NCBI GenBank assembly: GCA_049644265.1
Contig: JBARRO010000050.1
Location: forward strand, 1 to 23,936
Direction of reading: 5' to 3'
Length of the DNA: 23,936 nt
Source: JBARRO01 sp049644265
GTDB taxonomy: Bacteria > Bacteroidota > Ignavibacteria > UBA10030
The translations under genes and the position numbers were made by a program. This document shows, piece after piece, positions 7,632 through 15,911 of the stretch. The first letter of the stretch is position 1. Every line of letters begins with the position of its first letter. The notes beneath the pieces are model-generated. The model was not told the origin of the DNA and did not search any database. It saw only the letters and a program-made list of their open reading frames with translations.

Positions 7632-8665
7632 CAGAATCCCGCTCCTATGCTGATGCGGTGGACGTTGCCGAGACTGTAGTGGAGAGCGCCGAAGCTGTAG
7701 TCGATTGACATCCTGATACCCGCCAAGGACTGCCTGATTCCGCCGCCGGCAGTCAGGCCGTCAGCGTCGTACCCGAACTTGTATCCGGCGCGCAGCGCAA
7801 ACACGCCGGAAAACTCGTATTCCATCCCCCAGTGCGCCTGTTGCGCATAATCGTTTGGTTGAAACAGGTCAAACGCCATCCGAAGCCGGTTTTCCCCTCC
7901 TTCGGACATCAGAAGAGCGTTGTCTCCGATCAGGTCGGCCGCGATCCCGAATCTCAACGACATGGGAAGCGGATTCCCTTCGGAAGCATAGCGGACGTTG
8001 GCCCCAAAATTCTGGAGCGAAGCTGCGAGGCGAATCGTGCGAAACCCCGTATCATAACTCAACCCGAAATCAAACATCAGTCCATTAGCCCAGGTATTGA
8101 CGGTCGTCGTATCGTACTTGTTCTCCGGATCGTTCCACACAAAGGTCGTGGCAGTTTCTCCATTATAGAGGGACTCGTACGCGTGTTTGACGCTGATCCC
8201 GGTGGAGAATTTGTCTGTGATCTGACTCCCGTAGCTTAGCCCAATGAGGTAGGCGTAGGGGTGGAACGTTCTGCCCGTCAGACCCGGGTAGTCCGTATCC
8301 TCGTTGTAGGGAGGGACCCAGAGTGCCTCGTCGATTTGTCCGAAATCCACGTACTGCAGCTGAAGTCCAAACGCTCCATAAGAACCGAGCGACGCAGCGT
8401 AGGAGAACGCTCCCTGCTGTGTGTCGAAAATCCACCTTAGGTAGGTAACGGAGACTTCCTGGTTGTCGACAAAAGCGACGCCCGCGGGATTCCAGAACAC
8501 AGCCTCGGCCCCCGAAGCCCAGACCGAGTAAGCATCACCCAGCGCTGTGGCCCGCGCAACCGGCATCACCTTCAGGAATTGCATCGAGCTGCTGCCGACT
8601 TTTTGAGCGAGCGCCCATGGCGAACACGCCGCCACAAGCATCGAAACCAAAATGACTTTCTTCAT
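7631..8665 (-). CDS. PorV/PorQ-family outer-membrane protein
   Basis: A 344-residue protein: signal peptide (about 1-20) and then the characteristic start SSSMQFLKVMPVARATALGDAYSVWASGAEAVFWNPAGVAFVDNQEVSVTY of PorV/PorQ-family barrels. The 'ATALGDAY' and 'NPAG' motifs are seen across Bacteroidota, Ignavibacteria and Marinimicrobia. PorV itself is a type IX secretion component that carries cargo to the attachment complex, but the family is large and many members sit beside TonB receptors with unknown roles. The last strand ends in aromatic and Phe residues (HRISIGAGF), as usual for outer-membrane barrels. AGGAG lies about 10 bp before the ATG, and the gene is 15 bp from the preceding 799-residue gene. 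Because two locus proteins carry sorting tails, a dedicated PorV-like shuttle is conceivable but unproven. Confidence 0.85.
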   Translation of the reverse strand: MKKVILVSMLVAACSPWALAQKVGSSSMQFLKVMPVARATALGDAYSVWASGAEAVFWNPAGVAFVDNQEVSVTYLRWIFDTQQGAFSYAASLGSYGAFGLQLQYVDFGQIDEALWVPPYNEDTDYPGLTGRTFHPYAYLIGLSYGSQITDKFSTGISVKHAYESLYNGETATTFVWNDPENKYDTTTVNTWANGLMFDFGLSYDTGFRTIRLAASLQNFGANVRYASEGNPLPMSLRFGIAADLIGDNALLMSEGGENRLRMAFDLFQPNDYAQQAHWGMEYEFSGVFALRAGYKFGYDADGLTAGGGIRQSLAGIRMSIDYSFGALHYSLGNVHRISIGAGF

Positions 8666-8680
8666 TGCTCTCGACTCCTG

Positions 8681-11080
8681 TCAATGAATAATGACAAACT
8701 TGCCTTTGGCCATCGTCCCTTTTTCAAGGTCTTCAACAGTGTAGAAGTAAACTCCCGCGGCAATTCGCTGACTGTTTCTGGAGATTTGGAACCATTCGTG
8801 TGAGTACGTGTCGCTGCTGTGCTCCACGGTTCCGATCAGCTGGCCGCTGTAGGAAAAGACCCGGATGATGGATTTTCTCGGGAGGCCGTAGAAATTGATT
8901 CTGTCGTGAATGTCTCCTTCATTCGTCGATCCGCCAAACGTGCTGCCAATGATCAGCGGGTTCGGCGCAACGAAGACCTTGCCAATATCGACGACCGCTC
9001 CCTTTTGGGTTGAATGGTAGGTGATGTTGGTCATTCCGCTCTTACCGCCGAGCGAATCCACCGAGATGACCGCATAATAGTAGTTCTCACTCAACAAGCT
9101 CGAAGCGTCGCGGAGTGCATACTGTCCCGGATACTGGGGATCGGCGTTGTAATAGCGCGGGTCACGCACCCCAACACTGTCGAGCCGCTCCCAAGGCCCG
9201 AGCCCTTCCGGCGATTTGAGCACAAGGTAATGACTCAGTCCAGCCCTGATTCGTCCGGCAACACGCGCCGCCTGAATGTTGGGCAGGCCAATGAATCCTT
9301 CCACCTGCGGACCCCAGACGATCCGGTTCTTGGTATCAGCGGAGTTGAAGACAGTCAGTCCGGGCGCCGGGATCGGTATGTACGTCGTGTTATACATGCC
9401 AGCAGTCACTGTGCTTTCCGGCTTGAATTGAATCCCATCGTATTTTGTCAACCCCCCCCCAGTGTACATTTGAATAGCACGGTCGGCAACATCGCGTATG
9501 GAAATCACACGAGCGGTGTCGACTTTCGAGATGCCGTTTCCTGCTGTAACGTACCATGGCAGTTCATGTGTCTGCAAATAGGTGCTTCCCATCGTACTGA
9601 TTCCCGCGATGGCGGACAGACTCGGATACGTCAGCTCATTAGACCAGCTCGGCACGGGGAAGAACCAGCTCGTCGTCGATCCGGTAGTCGCCTGCGCAGC
9701 GTTTGCCCCACCCGCATCTCGCCAAACACTATCCGCTGCAACTCCGGGGCCGTATCCCACCACATGCGCAACTGCAAATTTCAGATGCTCGCCTTTGGGA
9801 AATACATACGGGCCAAAGGACACGTAATGGAAGAACGCACCGGTATAACCGCTGGCGGAGAACGACCTCGGCTTCATTCTTCCATGCCAGTAATCAACAA
9901 ATTCCTGGTTCTTTGCCGGATCGACGAAGGCTCCTGTCCAACGCGGGATTTTGTAGGGCGCGTAGTAGAGAGACCAATTTGTTGAGTCTGCTGACGGTGT
10001 CGAAGAAGTTGACTTGTTGTTGAATCCTGCAGGGTTGTGGATGGTGAGCGTCAGACCAAGGTTAATGGTCCGTCCCATGTCCTGGTTTCTGTTCCCGTTT
10101 GTTTCCGTCGAGTAGGGTTGTTTGTATTTCCCGTTCGCGTCCCACACGCGGGTGGAATCCGAAACCGGATAATTCGTATTCTGGCGAAGCTGGAGATGGT
10201 CGTAATCATAATGCAAGGGCAGGACTCCGACCGCCTGAGGCGAATTCAGACCACCCCGGTTTCCCGGAGAGGACCATTTGTTGAAATACGACGTGCCGGT
10301 AACGGTGTTTTGGTCGGGGAAGCCGTCTCTCGAATGAACGTAGGTCATCAGACGGGAGAAATTATAGCGGCAATATTCCTCCCTACTCCTGCTTGTGGTG
10401 GAGGACTCATTCCAGACGCCATATTTCCGCTGCAATCCGAACGCCGATGGTGAGAACGCATTCTGAGACATCACGAACCCGTCGGTGTAATCGACCGTAT
10501 CCTGATTCAGAATGTCGTACTCGACAATAATGAACGCATCGTATCCCGGATAGCTCCACGCGCGGCTCGTCTGGATAATCAGAAGCTTCATGGGAGGCGT
10601 GGTCGTGTACTGGGTGACGATGATCTCTTCAGCCTCGTTCGGATCAAAGGCCGTATTCAGATCGCCGTTTGCCAGGACCGGATAGTTCTCGATCCGGTTG
10701 ATGGACCCGGGAACAACATACACACCCTCCACGGAAATCGCATTCCCTGAGCCGTCGGTAATGCCGCCACAAGCGCGTTCCTGGTAAGCGCCATTCACAA
10801 GCGCACGCAGTACCAGTCCGGATCCCTGGCCGTTCTGCTGCCCCCAGTACCGAACGCCGTCCAACGTTTGCCGCGAGTTTGGCGGCCACTCCAGAGAGGA
10901 TGTGCCTTCCGTAATTCCCACGGTGCTCGAATTGGAACCTTCGAGCGCCCGTCCGAGCTCGCCGGTATTGTAGATCGTCTGGCGAAGCAGGCTCCGTGTG
11001 TGCGTTCTGTAATCTCGCTGGGGAAATGCCGTCGACGACAAGACCGTCAACCCCAACAGAAGAACATGTATTCGTTTCAT
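8681..11080 (-). CDS. Large exported protein with FlgD/sorting-domain-like C-terminus, TonB receptor partner
   Basis: A 799-residue protein with signal peptide (about 1-20). I do not recognise an enzymatic family. The middle is rich in Tyr, Trp, Asn and Gly and contains stretches such as AWSYPGYDAFIIVEYDILNQDT and SASGYTGAFFHYVSFGPYVFPKGEHLKFAVAHVVGYGPG, suggesting a beta-sandwich architecture. The last about 95 residues (VAPNPLIIG...RINFYGLP...IRVFSYSGQLIGTVEH...GVYFYTVED...KGKFVIIH) form a FlgD-Ig/sorting-domain-like fold. From memory, proteins of this form often follow TonB-receptor genes in Ignavibacteria and Marinimicrobia. Here it lies 21 bp after the receptor stop with AAGGA before its ATG. 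There is no lipobox and no SusD-like motif. A role as the receptor's outer-surface binding partner is inference. Confidence 0.75.
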   Translation of the reverse strand: MKRIHVLLLGLTVLSSTAFPQRDYRTHTRSLLRQTIYNTGELGRALEGSNSSTVGITEGTSSLEWPPNSRQTLDGVRYWGQQNGQGSGLVLRALVNGAYQERACGGITDGSGNAISVEGVYVVPGSINRIENYPVLANGDLNTAFDPNEAEEIIVTQYTTTPPMKLLIIQTSRAWSYPGYDAFIIVEYDILNQDTVDYTDGFVMSQNAFSPSAFGLQRKYGVWNESSTTSRSREEYCRYNFSRLMTYVHSRDGFPDQNTVTGTSYFNKWSSPGNRGGLNSPQAVGVLPLHYDYDHLQLRQNTNYPVSDSTRVWDANGKYKQPYSTETNGNRNQDMGRTINLGLTLTIHNPAGFNNKSTSSTPSADSTNWSLYYAPYKIPRWTGAFVDPAKNQEFVDYWHGRMKPRSFSASGYTGAFFHYVSFGPYVFPKGEHLKFAVAHVVGYGPGVAADSVWRDAGGANAAQATTGSTTSWFFPVPSWSNELTYPSLSAIAGISTMGSTYLQTHELPWYVTAGNGISKVDTARVISIRDVADRAIQMYTGGGLTKYDGIQFKPESTVTAGMYNTTYIPIPAPGLTVFNSADTKNRIVWGPQVEGFIGLPNIQAARVAGRIRAGLSHYLVLKSPEGLGPWERLDSVGVRDPRYYNADPQYPGQYALRDASSLLSENYYYAVISVDSLGGKSGMTNITYHSTQKGAVVDIGKVFVAPNPLIIGSTFGGSTNEGDIHDRINFYGLPRKSIIRVFSYSGQLIGTVEHSSDTYSHEWFQISRNSQRIAAGVYFYTVEDLEKGTMAKGKFVIIH

Positions 11081-11101
11081 GGCCGGTTCCTTTACAGTCC
11101 T

Positions 11102-14020
11102 TTAGAAATCGATGGCGATCCCGAAATTGAATGAGCGTGGAGAATTATCATACAGGAGGAATGAATGATCCACGGGATAGGGGCTGTTGTCAAGGTTCTG
11201 ATCGTCGATGTACAAAGCGCCGTGGGCCAGGTCGTCCAGTGCATAATGCTTGTATGCGGCCGTCGCAAACGGTTGATCGATCTTGTTGGCCGTGGCAAAG
11301 AGATAGTTGTAATTGAAGATCTTGTTGTTGAACAGGTTGAAGACTTCCATGTACACCGTTGTGTTCAAGCCGAGGAAGCCTCCGATTCTTTTCGAAACCC
11401 GGAGATTGGTGTTGTATTCGGCCGGGGACCGAAGTCCGTTGACGTCGTTCAGGTTGTCGGGGTCCGTATACGGCCGGCCGCTTCGGGCGAACGTGTTCAC
11501 GGAGAAGACCATGTCATCGAAGGGAGCAAAATCTTCGTCTGTTACGCACGCGAGTGTGAGAATGAGGTTATGCGTGCGATCGAAGTTGAGCAGCACGTCG
11601 CGAATCGGCACCTGGGTCTTCGCATCGGTCGACACCTCTCCGGTGTTCGGGTCGTACGTCACGGTGATGGGTGCGTTCGAAGCGGATGCGCTCTTCCCCG
11701 TCGCAACGCTGAACTGGTAGTTGAGTGACCCGGTCAGCATTCCTCTTCTCTTGGTCAACGCAATTCGGAATCCCCGCACGTCTGCGTAGTCGCGGTTGAC
11801 ATAGGAGAAGTAACTCGTTCCGCTCTTCAGGTTGGTGTAGACGGCCTGTTCAACCAGGTCCTTGATGTCCTTGTAGTACCCGCTGATATCCAGCGTGAAT
11901 CCCTCGCCCAATCCCTGGGTCAATCCGATGTCGTAGCTGTTTGTCACCTGGGGTTTGATTCTGGGATTCGACAGACTATTGACAGTGGGGGGATTAGGTA
12001 CAGGAGGCATCCTTCGCTGGTCGCCGATGACATACTGGAAGGACGGCCGCTGCATGAAGGTCCCGTAGTTCAGATGAAAGACGGTCGTGATCGAGACAGG
12101 GAAGGAAACGCCAAAGCGGGGCTGCAACCGCCCTATCGGCTTTGTCTCAACCTTCGGAGCAAGGTCCGGGTTTTTCGTACTTGTCGGATTGCCGTTGGCA
12201 TCGAGAACAACGAAAGGATCAAACTGGTCCTGATAGTACTCGTTGTTCGAATCCCACAAATCCCACCGAAGGCCGACTTTGGCAATCATTCCTTCAAACT
12301 CCATCTTGTCCTGCAGATACAATCCCAGCTCGTACGGATTCCCCTTGAAATTTCTCACCGTAATATTCCCCCTCGAAGCAATGCTTCCGATGTTGTCGGA
12401 GCTAAGGGAATAGTAATTTGCCTGGACTCCTGCGTTCACCAGGTGCGATTTTGTCATCTGGCTTGTGAAAGATGCATCCAGCGAAATTGTCGACGTCTTT
12501 TCGTTTGTGAAATTGCTGAGATTATTTCCAAGGTAGAAGAACGTCTTTCCGTTAAAGGTCGGAGCTGAGAAGAGAAAGTTCATAGTCCTGGTTATGATTG
12601 CGGATCCAGTCTCCATGTTTCTCACTGCATCCGTTACAGTGTCATACCATGGAGAAGTCCCTTGCCTGTTCGTCGTTGTCAAGGTGTTCAGCTTTATTTC
12701 ATAGAAAGTACTGGAGCTTACGGACTGCGTAAATCGCGCTCCCAGCTGCAGGTTTGTTCGCTTTCGGTACGACTGGCCTAGAATCCGGTCCCACATCCAT
12801 TGATAGAATCCCGTTCCGCTTCCCAGAACGTTATTAAATTGATACTGGTAGCCGCCGCTCAGCCGCAGAGTCGCCGCCGAACCAAGGTCGAACGCCAGGT
12901 TTCCCATGACCTGTTGCTGTTTATCAGGTTCTTCAGTAGGGACGATAGGGTTTTCCACCTGCGACCGCAAAGCAAGAAACATTGTGACTCCGTCGTCCAG
13001 AGGCCCTCCGGTTGCACCCTCCACGGAGTAGTCAATCTGCTTGAGCCAGTATTTGGTGTTCAGATCCCTCGAAGATGCACTCTTCCACATTTGCATGGCC
13101 GACTGGACCAACAATGCAGTGTCAGCAACGAGTCCGAAATTTTGGGAATTGAAGATTCCCACTATTCCTTGGTAACTCGTTGTTGCGTCGCCGTACCTCC
13201 AGAAATTTGGATCAGCCAGTTTTTGCAGATACGGCTGTGCACTCTCGTCAAACACGCTTGGCCCGAAGTACTGTTTCCCGGGTGCCCGCATGCGCACTTC
13301 GAACCTCGAATTCCATTTATCCCGTTTCCCCTCTTTCATCGTAATGTTCACGACTCCAGATTGGGCGTTACCGTACTGCGCGTCAAATCCGCTCGTGATA
13401 ACCTCAATTTCCTCAACTGCGCTGACAATGGGTCGGAATGCAGCCGATGCATCCAACGGATTGACGATCCCCATCCCTTGAAGAGTGTAGTACTCTTCAT
13501 TGGAGCGGCCGCCGCGGAAGTGTCCGTCCGTCACGTCGGCAGCGAGGCCGATAACGTCATTCACATCTCTCATCCCTGCAATAGAACCGACGTCGTCCGC
13601 GCGAATGATGACGCTTGTCGATGTCTTTTCCCGTTCCACATCCGGACGCGTCGCCTCGATGACCACTTCCCGTTGCTCAATGGTGGTGGTGCTGAGGTTG
13701 AAGTCCGCGTTCGTTGTGCGGCCGGAATTCACGATGACATCCCGTTGAACCACGCGCTGGTAGCCCAGCATGGACGCCTGAAGGTCGTATTTGCCGGCGG
13801 GGACGTTCAGGATAAAATAGCCACCCTCAAGGTCGGTTGCCGCACCGAGCGAGGTTCCTACAATGACGACGTTCGCACCGATCAGGGGTTCCTTGGTCTG
13901 CGCATCGCGAATGACGCCGGAGACCTTCCCTGCGGTCTGCGCGAAGAGCGAACTCCCCGCAAACGCGAAGGCAAGAATGACCCGTGGAAAGAATCGGAAG
14001 GATGGTAGTGATTGGCTCAT
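11102..14020 (-). CDS. TonB-dependent outer-membrane receptor with carboxypeptidase-regulatory-like N-domain
   Basis: A 972-residue receptor. After a signal peptide (about 1-27) comes a CarboxypepD_reg-like beta-sandwich (GKVSGVIRDAQTKEPLIGANV...GYFILNVPAGKYDL...GYQRVV, about 30-115). Next is a TonB plug (VNDVIGLAADVTDGHFRGGRSNEEYYTLQG...VEEIEVITSGFDAQYGNAQSGVVNITMKEG), then the 22-strand-type barrel ending in aromatic FNFGIAIDF. Such receptors import large substrates across the outer membrane using TonB energy. Within this locus the natural candidate is a pectic oligosaccharide. There is no following SusD gene; the partner position is taken by the 799-residue protein. A strong AAGGAGGG ribosome site precedes the ATG. 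A 181-bp gap with a terminator-like hairpin separates it from GH28, so it may also be separately controlled. Confidence 0.93.
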   Translation of the reverse strand: MSQSLPSFRFFPRVILAFAFAGSSLFAQTAGKVSGVIRDAQTKEPLIGANVVIVGTSLGAATDLEGGYFILNVPAGKYDLQASMLGYQRVVQRDVIVNSGRTTNADFNLSTTTIEQREVVIEATRPDVEREKTSTSVIIRADDVGSIAGMRDVNDVIGLAADVTDGHFRGGRSNEEYYTLQGMGIVNPLDASAAFRPIVSAVEEIEVITSGFDAQYGNAQSGVVNITMKEGKRDKWNSRFEVRMRAPGKQYFGPSVFDESAQPYLQKLADPNFWRYGDATTSYQGIVGIFNSQNFGLVADTALLVQSAMQMWKSASSRDLNTKYWLKQIDYSVEGATGGPLDDGVTMFLALRSQVENPIVPTEEPDKQQQVMGNLAFDLGSAATLRLSGGYQYQFNNVLGSGTGFYQWMWDRILGQSYRKRTNLQLGARFTQSVSSSTFYEIKLNTLTTTNRQGTSPWYDTVTDAVRNMETGSAIITRTMNFLFSAPTFNGKTFFYLGNNLSNFTNEKTSTISLDASFTSQMTKSHLVNAGVQANYYSLSSDNIGSIASRGNITVRNFKGNPYELGLYLQDKMEFEGMIAKVGLRWDLWDSNNEYYQDQFDPFVVLDANGNPTSTKNPDLAPKVETKPIGRLQPRFGVSFPVSITTVFHLNYGTFMQRPSFQYVIGDQRRMPPVPNPPTVNSLSNPRIKPQVTNSYDIGLTQGLGEGFTLDISGYYKDIKDLVEQAVYTNLKSGTSYFSYVNRDYADVRGFRIALTKRRGMLTGSLNYQFSVATGKSASASNAPITVTYDPNTGEVSTDAKTQVPIRDVLLNFDRTHNLILTLACVTDEDFAPFDDMVFSVNTFARSGRPYTDPDNLNDVNGLRSPAEYNTNLRVSKRIGGFLGLNTTVYMEVFNLFNNKIFNYNYLFATANKIDQPFATAAYKHYALDDLAHGALYIDDQNLDNSPYPVDHSFLLYDNSPRSFNFGIAIDF

Positions 14021-14130
14021 TGCTAAAACCCTCCTTGCTGCTCCATGAACTGATTCGGTTGCATGTCAGAATTATTTACTAGTGCCGTTTCTCCAAAGTA
14101 GTCTTGTGGTTCATCTTCGACAGTCTCTTC

Positions 14131-14151
14131 AAAAACGGGCATCCCGCCCGT
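14131..14151 (-). terminator. Terminator-like hairpin after GH28, overlapping a stronger alternative hairpin
   Basis: Read on the minus strand, ACGGGC, a five-base loop (GGGAT), GCCCGT and then a run of T form a compact intrinsic terminator shape downstream of the GH28 stop. The 5' arm overlaps the 3' arm of a longer perfect stem, TCCCGCCCG (14142-14150) with CGGGCGGGA (14156-14164). The two stems therefore exclude each other. The upstream stem would form first in the transcript and could suppress the terminator. The T-run is only five to six bases, so strength is uncertain. Confidence 0.5.
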
Positions 14152-14164
14152 GCTTCGGGCGGGA
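14142..14164. repeat. Perfect 9-bp GC-rich hairpin
   Basis: TCCCGCCCG (14142-14150) and CGGGCGGGA (14156-14164) are perfect inverted arms around a 5-base loop (TGCTT on the plus strand). The hairpin sits in the middle of the 146-bp inverted-repeat element between the GH28 and TonB receptor genes. It competes with the terminator-like stem at 14131-14151 because they share bases 14142-14150. Confidence 0.75.
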
Positions 14165-14201
14165 CTCGCTTCCTTCATTGACGGCTGCGGTTAAGACAAG
14201 G

Positions 14202-15911
14202 TTATTTCTGAGAAGCGGCACTAGTTACAATTCCCTGCTTGACGCCCTTCCCCAGCTCCCAGCCGCTCTTGTAGGACGACACGTCGGTATTCACAAGTTG
14301 AATCCCTTCGCTTATCTCGCCGTTCACACGGAGAAATACTGATCCTTCACCGGGACCCGACACCCGGTCAAGCGTGATGTTGCGACTGTCCTTGAGAACA
14401 ATGATCGGTTCTGACTTAGAAAGTATCCTTGTGTTCATCAGCGTGATGCCGTCAGCTTCAGAAAGGAACACACCTTTGTCGGCGGAGATCGTCACGTTCT
14501 GCAGGGTAATATGTTTCACCGCCATTTCCGGGAGTCCCGTCACGAGCATTGCCCGATTTGCACCGTTGCAGACGACGTTCTGAATGGTCATGCCGTCGAA
14601 TCGGGGCGTCCGCTCATCGACAGGCTCTGCGGAAGCGCGAGGCAGGTCTTCTTTTGCCCGCGACTCGGGACTTCCTCCGGCATAGTAGGTGTCGAACAGA
14701 ATCGCCTGATCCACAATGTCTCTCATGAAAACGCCGTCGATAAACACCTTCTCCACAAGTCCGCCCCTCCCCCGCAACGACTTGAATCGCAACCCGACAT
14801 CCGTGCCGACGAAGGTCATATTCCTGACAGATATGTTCCGGACGCCGCCGTAGCCTTCACTGCCGATCACGAATCCCCCATGCGCATGATACACGATGCA
14901 GTCGGCGATGGCAATGTTCTCACACGCTGCCGTCCATCCGCGTTTCTTGTCGAAGCCACCAGGCTTCAGACAGATTCCGTCATCCCCGGCGTTAATAATG
15001 CAGTTGTAGATAAGAACATTGTGGCACGAACCGATATCGAGTGCGTCTCCATTCTGCGCCCACCATTCGTTGCGGATATGGATATTCCGGATTACCAGGT
15101 CTTCACACTCGATCGGATGAACGCAAAATGTCGGTGAGTTTTCGAATGTCGGGCCGTCGAGCAGGACCTTTTTGCAGTCGACAAGCACAACCATGTCCGG
15201 GCGAAGGAATTCCCGCGCGCCCGCAGACTCCTCCGGAGTCGGCTTTTTGGTCCTTTTCATGAGATCTGCGAGGTATTTCTCGCCATTCATCGCCTCTTTC
15301 GATGGCCACCACATTTCTCCGCTCGGGTCGACGACCCCTCCCGACTTCATAAAGTCCTTCCATTGACTGGCCGTTGTCTTACTCTTCTTTAGAGGGCGCC
15401 ATGCTTCGCCCGACCCGTTAAAGACTCCGCCTCCTGTAATCGCAATGTTTTCCAAATGATAGCCGTAGATCGGAGAAGTGCAGCGATACCTCTTCGACTT
15501 CTCATCGCCACGCTTCGTCATGGGATAGTCTTCGAACTTCCTGCTGAAAACCACCAAAGCACCTCGATCTGCGTGGAGGTCGATGTTGCTCTTCAGCTCG
15601 ATAGGGCCTGTGAGCCATTCGCCCGGAGGAATCACAACGCGCCCGCCTCCAGCTTTTGAACAAGCATCGATGGCAGAGGCGAACGCTTTTGTATTCATCG
15701 TGTGGCCGTCTCCGACAGCACCGAAGTCTGTCACAAGAATGGTTCTGCCGGGAATGACCGGAAGCTTTGGGACCGACATCGTGAACGGAAGGTTGGACGT
15801 GTAGCTCTTCAGTTCGTCAACGTCCGCTGATTTTTGCGCCGGAAGGATGCAGGAACATACCAACATCCAGAACAACGTGAAAGCACCTCTATTGATTTGT
15901 CTTCTCATCAT
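14202..15911 (-). CDS. GH28 polygalacturonase-family glycoside hydrolase
   Basis: A 569-residue exported enzyme. Signal peptide to about residue 26, then ILVTDFGAVGDGHTMNTKAF, the usual GH28 beginning, and a right-handed beta-helix. All four GH28 signature sites are visible: NGDALD (287-292, the NTD site), GDD (309-311), HGG (344-346, normally GHG) and RFK (375-377, normally RIK). GH28 members hydrolyse alpha-1,4-galacturonan or rhamnogalacturonan. The length and inserts (a basic segment at about 174-235) fit exo-acting or rhamnogalacturonan-type members found in Bacteroidota. It lacks a type IX tail, so a periplasmic location is likely. It overlaps the GH43 stop by 4 bp (ATGA). The last seven residues come from the inserted inverted-repeat element, so the ancestral C-terminus may have differed. 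Confidence 0.92.
   Translation of the reverse strand: MMRRQINRGAFTLFWMLVCSCILPAQKSADVDELKSYTSNLPFTMSVPKLPVIPGRTILVTDFGAVGDGHTMNTKAFASAIDACSKAGGGRVVIPPGEWLTGPIELKSNIDLHADRGALVVFSRKFEDYPMTKRGDEKSKRYRCTSPIYGYHLENIAITGGGVFNGSGEAWRPLKKSKTTASQWKDFMKSGGVVDPSGEMWWPSKEAMNGEKYLADLMKRTKKPTPEESAGAREFLRPDMVVLVDCKKVLLDGPTFENSPTFCVHPIECEDLVIRNIHIRNEWWAQNGDALDIGSCHNVLIYNCIINAGDDGICLKPGGFDKKRGWTAACENIAIADCIVYHAHGGFVIGSEGYGGVRNISVRNMTFVGTDVGLRFKSLRGRGGLVEKVFIDGVFMRDIVDQAILFDTYYAGGSPESRAKEDLPRASAEPVDERTPRFDGMTIQNVVCNGANRAMLVTGLPEMAVKHITLQNVTISADKGVFLSEADGITLMNTRILSKSEPIIVLKDSRNITLDRVSGPGEGSVFLRVNGEISEGIQLVNTDVSSYKSGWELGKGVKQGIVTSAASQK

Larger units (their letters stand above)
14079..14224. mobile_element. MITE-like 146-bp element with terminal inverted repeats and TTA duplication
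   Basis: CTAGTGCCGTTTCTC at 14079-14093 is matched in inverted orientation by GAGAAGCGGCACTAG at 14210-14224 (14 of 15 bases). The similarity continues inward, giving 23 of 29 matching positions. The element is flanked on both sides by TTA (14076-14078 and 14225-14227), as expected of a 3-bp target duplication. It encodes no protein and carries internal GC-rich hairpins. Its right end lies within the GH28 frame and supplies the last codons (TSAASQK) and the TAA stop. This looks like a non-autonomous miniature element, though a single copy cannot prove mobility, and a large transcript hairpin is the alternative reading. Confidence 0.5.

Noticed and set aside
9014..9985. 323-codon open frame on the plus strand
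   Set aside because: Antisense to the 799-residue gene, with no signal peptide, domain or ribosome site; a shadow frame.
8681..11080. SusD-like partner of the TonB receptor
   Set aside because: No lipobox, no helical TPR-like N-terminal region and no SusD motifs; the protein is beta-rich with a FlgD-like C-terminus.
12800..14008. 402-codon open frame on the plus strand
   Set aside because: It lies wholly opposite the TonB receptor N-terminal half, has no recognisable domain, and its His/Arg/Cys-rich composition is that of an antisense shadow.
15850..15911. Lipoprotein signal in GH28 (cysteines near residues 19-21)
   Set aside because: The context VCSC lacks a proper lipobox (L-[AS]-[GA]-C), and a signal peptidase I site near PAQ is more likely.
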